A stretch of 64,000 nt of DNA from Xanthobacter sp. NM-25 (GTDB lineage Bacteria > Pseudomonadota > Alphaproteobacteria > Rhizobiales > Xanthobacteraceae), in the NCBI RefSeq assembly GCF_022138605.1, contig NZ_JACBFS010000004.1, positions 372,001 through 436,000 on the forward strand. The letters are read 5' to 3'. The position numbers and the translations under genes were made by a program. Below the pieces are notes generated by a model. The model was given only the letters and a program-made list of their open reading frames with translations, had not been told where the DNA came from and searched no databases. Shown here one piece after another: positions 59,620 to 64,000 of the stretch (within the stretch, counting starts at the first letter, position 1; each line of letters starts with the position of its first letter).

Positions 59620-60691
59620 ATGGCATTGATGAGAGCAGCCGTTTTGTCGAGCCTGGTCGCATTGTCCTTGATGAAAAGGCGATTCCAGAGATTGGTCCGC
59701 TCGACGCGCTCATCAGGATTGCGGCCACGACGATCTGTGGAACTGACGTGCATATTTTCAGGGGCGAGTATCCGATGGAAAAAGGCCTGACCATTGGTCA
59801 CGAGCCGGTCGGAGTGATCGAGAAGCTCGGTTCTGCCGTTTCCGGCTTTCACGAGGGCCAGCGTGTCATCGCCGGCGCGATCACACTAAGCGGTCACAGC
59901 AATGCATGTCTTTGCGGCTATCACTCGCAGGACGGCGCGGGCACCAGGCACGGCTGGAAACCGGCGGGCGGCTGGAAATTCGGCAATACGATCGATGGCT
60001 GTCAGGCCGAGTTCGTGTGCGTCCCCGACGCCATGGTCAATTTGAGTCCCGTACCGGACGGTTTGACCGACGAACAGGTGCTGATGTGCCGGACATCATG
60101 TCGGCAGGCTTCGTCGGTGCAGAGAATGGAGACATCCGCATCGGCGATAGCGTCGTGGTTTTCGCTCAAGGGCCGATCGGGCTTTGTACCACCGCCGGCG
60201 CCAAATTGAGAGGCGCCACGATTATCATCGCCGTCGATGCAATCGCCGAACGAATGGCCGTGTCGCACATGCTCGGCGCGGACTTCGTCGTCGATTTCAA
60301 GAATGCCGACCCCGTCGAGGAGATCATGAGGATCACGGATGGCCGCGGGGTCGACGTCGCGATCGAAGCGCTGGGGACGCATACAACCTTCGAGGCTGCG
60401 TTGGGCGTGCTTCGGCCGGGCGGCACGCTGTCGAGCCTCGGCGTCTACTCGACCAATCTTCGGATTCCGCTCGCGGCGTTCGCCGCAGGGCTGGGGGACC
60501 ACAAGATCGTCACGGCGCTGTGTCCGGGCGGCAGGGAGCGGATGCGGCGGCTCATGGACGTGATCGCTTCCGGCAGGATCGATCTGACGCCGCTCGTCAC
60601 TCACCGCTACAAGCTCAACGACATCGAGAGTGCCCATGAGCTTTTCTCCAATCAGCGTGACAGGGTGTTGAAGATTGCCATTACGCCCTAG
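59620..60691 (+). pseudogene. Zinc-dependent alcohol dehydrogenase broken by two frameshifts
   Basis: The reading frame must be pieced from three frames. It starts at ATG 59620 (AAGGAG 7 bases upstream) as MALMRAAV, then shifts at a T-run near 59642 to continue FVEPGRIVLDEKAIPEIGP. It next runs through TTICGTDVHIFRGEYPMEKGLTIGHEPVGVIEKLG (zinc and catalytic region) to DEQVLMC, and shifts again near 60089 to PDIMSAGFVGAENGDIRIGDSVVVFAQGPIGLC and the rest. Both defects look like one missing base in a short homopolymer. Unless they are sequencing errors, the gene is inactive. Family: NAD(P)-dependent medium-chain alcohol dehydrogenase. Confidence 0.85.
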
Positions 60692-60776
60692 TCCCTGCAG
60701 GGCAGCTTGCGGCTAGTACGTCGAACCCGTCCACGCGTTTTGCTACATTTCTCTATGAGGCGGCGCGACACAGCAG

Positions 60777-61547
60777 CTACTCCGCGACCAAGCCATTTGT
60801 GATCGCCGCTTTGTCGTACAGGAATACGATGTTGGGATCGGGAAGGTCGCGAGCTCGGTCTTTGCCCTCGAAGTCAAAGCGGGTCAGGAGATCTCGGATG
60901 ACATTGAGCCGCGCGTTCGGCTTGTCATCAGCACGCACAACCGTCCACGGCGCAAATGGCGTGTGCGTGCGCGCCAACATCTCGTTCCGCGCAGCACTGT
61001 AATCGTTCCAGTGCTTCGCCGCCGCATCGTCGATGGGGCTGAGCTTCCATTGCTTGAGCGGATCGTCGCGGCGATCCTTCAGCCGGCGCTTCTGTTCGGT
61101 TCGTGAAATATCCAGATAGTATTTGAGGATGGTGACACCACAGTGAGCGAGCAATTGCTCGAACAACGGAGCCGTCATGAGGAACTCGTCATATTCCTCG
61201 TTGGTGCAGAATCCCATCACCCGCTCGACACCGGCGCGATTGTACCAACTGCGGTTGAACAACACGATTTCCCCGCCTGCCGGTAGGTGCGGCACCCACC
61301 GCTGAAAATACCACGACTTCTGATCGCGATCGGATGGTTTACCCAGGGCGACCACGCGGGTCTCCCGTGGGCTGAGATGCTCGATGATTCGCTTGATTGT
61401 TCCATCCTTGCCGGAAGTGTCGCGCCCCTCGAAGATCACAAGCACCTTTTTGTCAGAACTGATGAGGTACTTCTGGAGACGCGCCAAGTCTACTTGAAGG
61501 TCATGAAGTGCCTCCTTGGCCGCCGCACGCTTCTGTTTTTCGCCCAT
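60777..61547 (-). CDS. ppk2: Polyphosphate kinase 2 family protein
   Basis: This 256-residue enzyme transfers phosphate between polyphosphate and nucleotides. Walker A is VIFEGRDTSGKDGTIKRI (residues about 37-54), followed by GKPSDRDQKSWYFQRWVPHLPAGGEIVLFNRSWYNRAGVERVMGF (lid and Walker B region) and KYYLDISRTEQKRRLKDRRDDPLKQWKLSPID. Length and the FEGRDTSGKDG motif fit class I PPK2. It sits in the storage/stress module beside PHB-type genes. GGAGTTCC-type sequence precedes the ATG. Confidence 0.92.
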   Translation of the reverse strand: MGEKQKRAAAKEALHDLQVDLARLQKYLISSDKKVLVIFEGRDTSGKDGTIKRIIEHLSPRETRVVALGKPSDRDQKSWYFQRWVPHLPAGGEIVLFNRSWYNRAGVERVMGFCTNEEYDEFLMTAPLFEQLLAHCGVTILKYYLDISRTEQKRRLKDRRDDPLKQWKLSPIDDAAAKHWNDYSAARNEMLARTHTPFAPWTVVRADDKPNARLNVIRDLLTRFDFEGKDRARDLPDPNIVFLYDKAAITNGLVAE

Positions 61548-61624
61548 TTGGAACTCCTGCTGGTATGCGCGCTTTTGATGCTGGTTCCTCGCTGAGGCGA
61601 TCCAGACTTAGCGAGCGAATTCGA

Positions 61625-62887
61625 TCATGGCGTCGTTTCGAGCAGCCCGCGGCAGCGGCCATGTACCAGAAGCCTCGAAATGCCGATGCTTGCGACGAGA
61701 CCTCCCACGACGACGACGGCCGCGAGCATGAAGGGTGCGTTCGGCAAGAAGGCGAGGCCGAACAACAGACCTCCGGCGGCCGATCCGCTAGCCTGGCCCA
61801 GACTTGCTGCCGCGGTCTGTCTGCCCAACTCGATCCCTTGCCGCTCATCGGCATTGAGCGAAATCCAATAGGTCGCGATGGGGGAAAGGATACCCGCGCT
61901 GGCCGCGATCGCCGCCACGACGACGGCGGTGGACATGGTCGCTTCCGCGAATGGCACGGCCGCGACGCTCACCGCCAAGACAGCGAGGGCGGGCGTGAGA
62001 AACCAGCGTGTGACCTCTGGCTTCACGAGCGGCGAGAAGACTACCGTTTGGGCGACCAACATGACGAGGCTGCACACGCTGAACATGAGCCCGATCTGGT
62101 AAGTGCTCATGTTGAGAATTTGCGTTCCGCGAAGCGCCAGGCTGACTTCGAAGGCTCCCAGAGCCGCGGCGGTTGCGAATGAGATAATAAGCAAGCGTGG
62201 CAACGCAGCACCGGCCTCAGGCCCGCTTGCAGTCCCCCCCTCGCCAGGGCTGCGCTGAACAGAGCCGGGCACGAAGATCCATATTGCCAGCGCCACAACG
62301 AGCGAAAAGCCCGATATGGCAAAGTAGGGCGAACGAGAGGCCGCAACCTCGCCCGAGCCTGGAACGAGGGCAGCGGTAACAACTACGGTGAAGCTTCCCA
62401 GCATCGGTCCGACCAGAAAGCCGATGGCGCCGGCAATGTTGAGCAGAGCAAAGCGGCGCGCGCGCCATTCCCTGGACCGAGCATAGTCGCCGACAAGAGC
62501 ATAGGCCGCCGGCACAATGGAAGCGGCGAACAGCCCATTCAGGAAGCGGCCGAGATAGAGCAGCGGGAGGCCATCGGCAACCGCAAACAGTGCCAGGGTC
62601 AAGGAGAATCCAACCAGTCCCGCGAGCAGCACGGGGCGGCGGCCATGCCGATCCGCAAGGCGGCCCCATAGAGGTGCGAACAGAAACAGCGCGAGGGTGT
62701 AGGTGCCAGTCAACATGCCGGTGTGCCGCGACACAACAATGGGATCCGTCGTTCCTGCGAGCCGTTCGATCGCAAGCGGAAGTATCGGCAGAAGGAACCC
62801 ATAGCCCACGGAAATCGTGAACATTGCGAGCAGCAATGACAATGCCATCCACCATCGCAGTGGCTGGAAGGCGGTTGCCCCAATCAC
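61625..62887 (-). CDS. MFS efflux transporter (DHA1 type)
   Basis: About 420 residues and 12 predicted transmembrane segments. Motif A-like GRLADRHGRRPVLLAGLVGFS lies near residue 70, and GRFLNGLFAASIVPAAYALVGDY near 105. A GTG at 62887 overlaps the stop of the P-type ATPase remnant frame (GTGA), which suggests former translational coupling and supports this start; the frame is open to 62959, but that part is ATPase-derived sequence. The substrate is unknown; the neighbourhood suggests metal or organic-toxin stress. Confidence 0.8.
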   Translation of the reverse strand: MIGATAFQPLRWWMALSLLLAMFTISVGYGFLLPILPLAIERLAGTTDPIVVSRHTGMLTGTYTLALFLFAPLWGRLADRHGRRPVLLAGLVGFSLTLALFAVADGLPLLYLGRFLNGLFAASIVPAAYALVGDYARSREWRARRFALLNIAGAIGFLVGPMLGSFTVVVTAALVPGSGEVAASRSPYFAISGFSLVVALAIWIFVPGSVQRSPGEGGTASGPEAGAALPRLLIISFATAAALGAFEVSLALRGTQILNMSTYQIGLMFSVCSLVMLVAQTVVFSPLVKPEVTRWFLTPALAVLAVSVAAVPFAEATMSTAVVVAAIAASAGILSPIATYWISLNADERQGIELGRQTAAASLGQASGSAAGGLLFGLAFLPNAPFMLAAVVVVGGLVASIGISRLLVHGRCRGLLETTP

Positions 62888-63335
62888 GTCGCCGCCTCGG
62901 CCGCGGCTTCCGTTGGTCCGCTTTGGATTCTGCTGCCGCGCGTAATGCCGGCCCGCCACGGGCGGTTGAGCATCAGGACGTTGATCGCCACCAGTACCGA
63001 ACGGCTGGAGATAGCGAGAGCGGCGATTTCCGGATTGAGCAGCATCGGGCGCTCACGCGGCACCGTCTACCTGGGCCCGGATCGCGGCGTCAGCCACCAC
63101 CACAGCAACCGGATTTCTTCGGGTGATGACCAGCACTGGAGACCGGTTGGTCCTGATCGCTGGCAGGCACGGCGGTGTCGGGCGCCGCCGCGCTTCCGTG
63201 ATTCCCGCGGGAGCCAGGGGCATTCGCCTTCTCCGAGGCTTCCGTGCCGGTATGGTCCCCGCCACAGCAGGACGACGCATTCGAAACCGAAGGCTCAGGG
63301 GTCGCCTTGGTGTGGTGGACGGAGGTGTTGCTCAT
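62884..63335 (-). pseudogene. Heavy-metal P-type ATPase collapsed to its two ends
   Basis: The minus strand reads from ATG 63335 through a 81-residue segment rich in His, Cys and Ser (SSCCGGDHTGTE..., KKSGCCGGG) that is typical of the N-termini of P1B-type ATPases, then stops at 63090. In another frame, from about 63060 to 62884, it encodes ERPMLLNPEIAALAISSRSV followed by LVAINVLMLNRPWRAG, the characteristic C-terminal end of the same family. Everything between, some 600 or more residues including the DKTGT and ATP-binding domains, is deleted. The stop at 62884 overlaps the MFS start. Confidence 0.82.
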
Positions 63336-63651
63336 TCCGATGGCTCCAGCTTTCGGGGCATGACGATCGAGGGCGGCTTTGCGGGCGCTTTCACCCTATG
63401 CCGCCCATGCCCTCCCATTTCGTCATTTTCCAGAGTAGGCGCTGGTCCGGGCAGGCATCTTTAACCTCGATTAAGGTCCGTCGTCATTGGGGCGCCCATT
63501 GTTGTCGTACTAGATGCTCCCCCTTGGACTCAACATTCCGGTTGTCTCACTTGGCCGCATTTCGACTTGCATCGCTGCGATACGCGGCGGTTGGAACAGG
63601 GAAACCCTCTGGCGCCGGGCTATGTCGCTCGGATCAAGACTCGACCTGGGC
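63336..63651. other. Non-coding region between ATPase remnant and DUF4010 gene
   Basis: This region of 316 bases has no gene I can support and is presumably the promoter region of the former ATPase. No clear MerR-type operator was recognised. Several short open frames here lack ribosome-binding sites and family resemblance. Confidence 0.4.
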
Positions 63652-64000
63652 TCACGGAACCGGCCACTCAAAATGCGGCAGCGTCGCAAAGGCGGCATAG
63701 CCGAGCGCTATTGCCGCCACCGTGGCGCCCGCCAGCGGGAGCCAGAAACGAACCGGTCCCGCGGCGGCAGCGATGGACAGGCGGCCAATGGCATTCGTGG
63801 CGAGCGCCAGAAGGACGGCATGTCCGACCGCCTCAACGGTTGCCGACTGCCCGAGCAACCGCAGCGCGCTGAGCACCGCGATGTCGACGTCGAATAGTCC
63901 CGAGATGGCAGAGGTCGCCACCATCCCGCCGCTGCTTCCGACCGAAAGGGCGGCGCTCACGGTGGAGACGACTGCGAAGAGCACCGCGAACAGGATCAGC
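63652..64000 (-). CDS. DUF4010/MgtC-like membrane protein, 5' end outside window
   Basis: The C-terminal 116 or so residues of a membrane protein that enters from beyond the right edge. Three or four hydrophobic segments are visible; VATSAISGLFDVDIAVLSALRLLGQSATVEAVGHAVLLALATNAIGRL is the usual C-terminal signature of DUF4010 proteins that are often fused to an MgtC domain. The family is implicated in ion homeostasis but not characterised. The first ATG inside the window (63984) is internal and not the start. Confidence 0.75.
   Translation of the reverse strand, partial: LILFAVLFAVVSTVSAALSVGSSGGMVATSAISGLFDVDIAVLSALRLLGQSATVEAVGHAVLLALATNAIGRLSIAAAAGPVRFWLPLAGATVAAIALGYAAFATLPHFEWPVP

Noticed and set aside
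63053..63280. 75-codon minus-strand frame over the ATPase remnant
   Set aside because: It is an out-of-frame reading of the ATPase N-terminal region; the other frame gives the recognisable Cys/His-rich segment.

Overview
The window is high-GC alphaproteobacterial DNA. The gene set suggests a methylotrophic or facultatively autotrophic Hyphomicrobiales/Xanthobacteraceae member (Xanthobacter, Azorhizobium or Ancylobacter type). The reasons are a tetrahydromethanopterin-type cofactor cluster, a complete bad/ali alicyclic-acid cluster, a DmeRF metal-efflux pair and an alphaproteobacterial MetA. The genus is inference; no rRNA is present.

Bases 1-40,350 look like core or long-resident chromosome. 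They hold an alpha-E/transglutaminase pair, a lone PstB, and a HIT/RFAP-synthase/ATP-grasp/CitG-like cluster. Next come an acyl-CoA ligase and a periplasmic redox operon (DsbD, DsbA-like, L,D-transpeptidase) facing an OmpR-type two-component system, followed by a DUF2946 protein and a copper-type TonB receptor. Then follow a glutaminase-STAS-cNMP fusion, a FecR protein and DUF2189 protein, a Nudix protein with a histone-H1-like tail, and a MarR-EmrA-EmrB operon with a clear operator. The bad/ali cluster (badH, badR, badI, aliA, aliB) has three operator-like palindromes sharing a CAAT-N2-ATTG core. DmeR/DmeF, MetNIQ, a trans-aconitate methyltransferase, MetA and EttA complete this part.

A tRNA-Gly(GCC) at 40,349 marks a sharp change to accessory DNA that continues to the right edge; its far end is not in the window. 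Its first segment carries two unrecognised genes with zinc-finger-like motifs directly upstream of a Gabija-type pair (an OLD-family nuclease with a TOPRIM domain, and a UvrD-like helicase). Then come a 726-residue ParB-like protein flanked by strong hairpins, a PAS-like protein and an XRE regulator: the cargo and maintenance genes of an integrative element or integrated plasmid. An IS21-family element (istA/istB) follows.

Right of the IS is a second, visibly decaying stress/storage/metal module. It contains a DUF3141 protein, a phasin, a thiolase, a phaB stump, an ECF sigma factor with a Cys-rich tail, a truncated periplasmic protein, a cyclopropane-fatty-acid synthase, an alcohol dehydrogenase with two single-base frameshifts, a PPK2, an MFS transporter, a heavy-metal P-type ATPase reduced to its two ends, and a partial DUF4010 membrane protein. 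The four damaged genes within about 7 kb suggest that this segment is under relaxed selection.

The best candidate for a little-described system is the four-gene arrangement at 40,823-46,560, a Gabija pair preceded by two putative metal-binding proteins. All functions are assigned by reading motifs and gene order; no database search was run.
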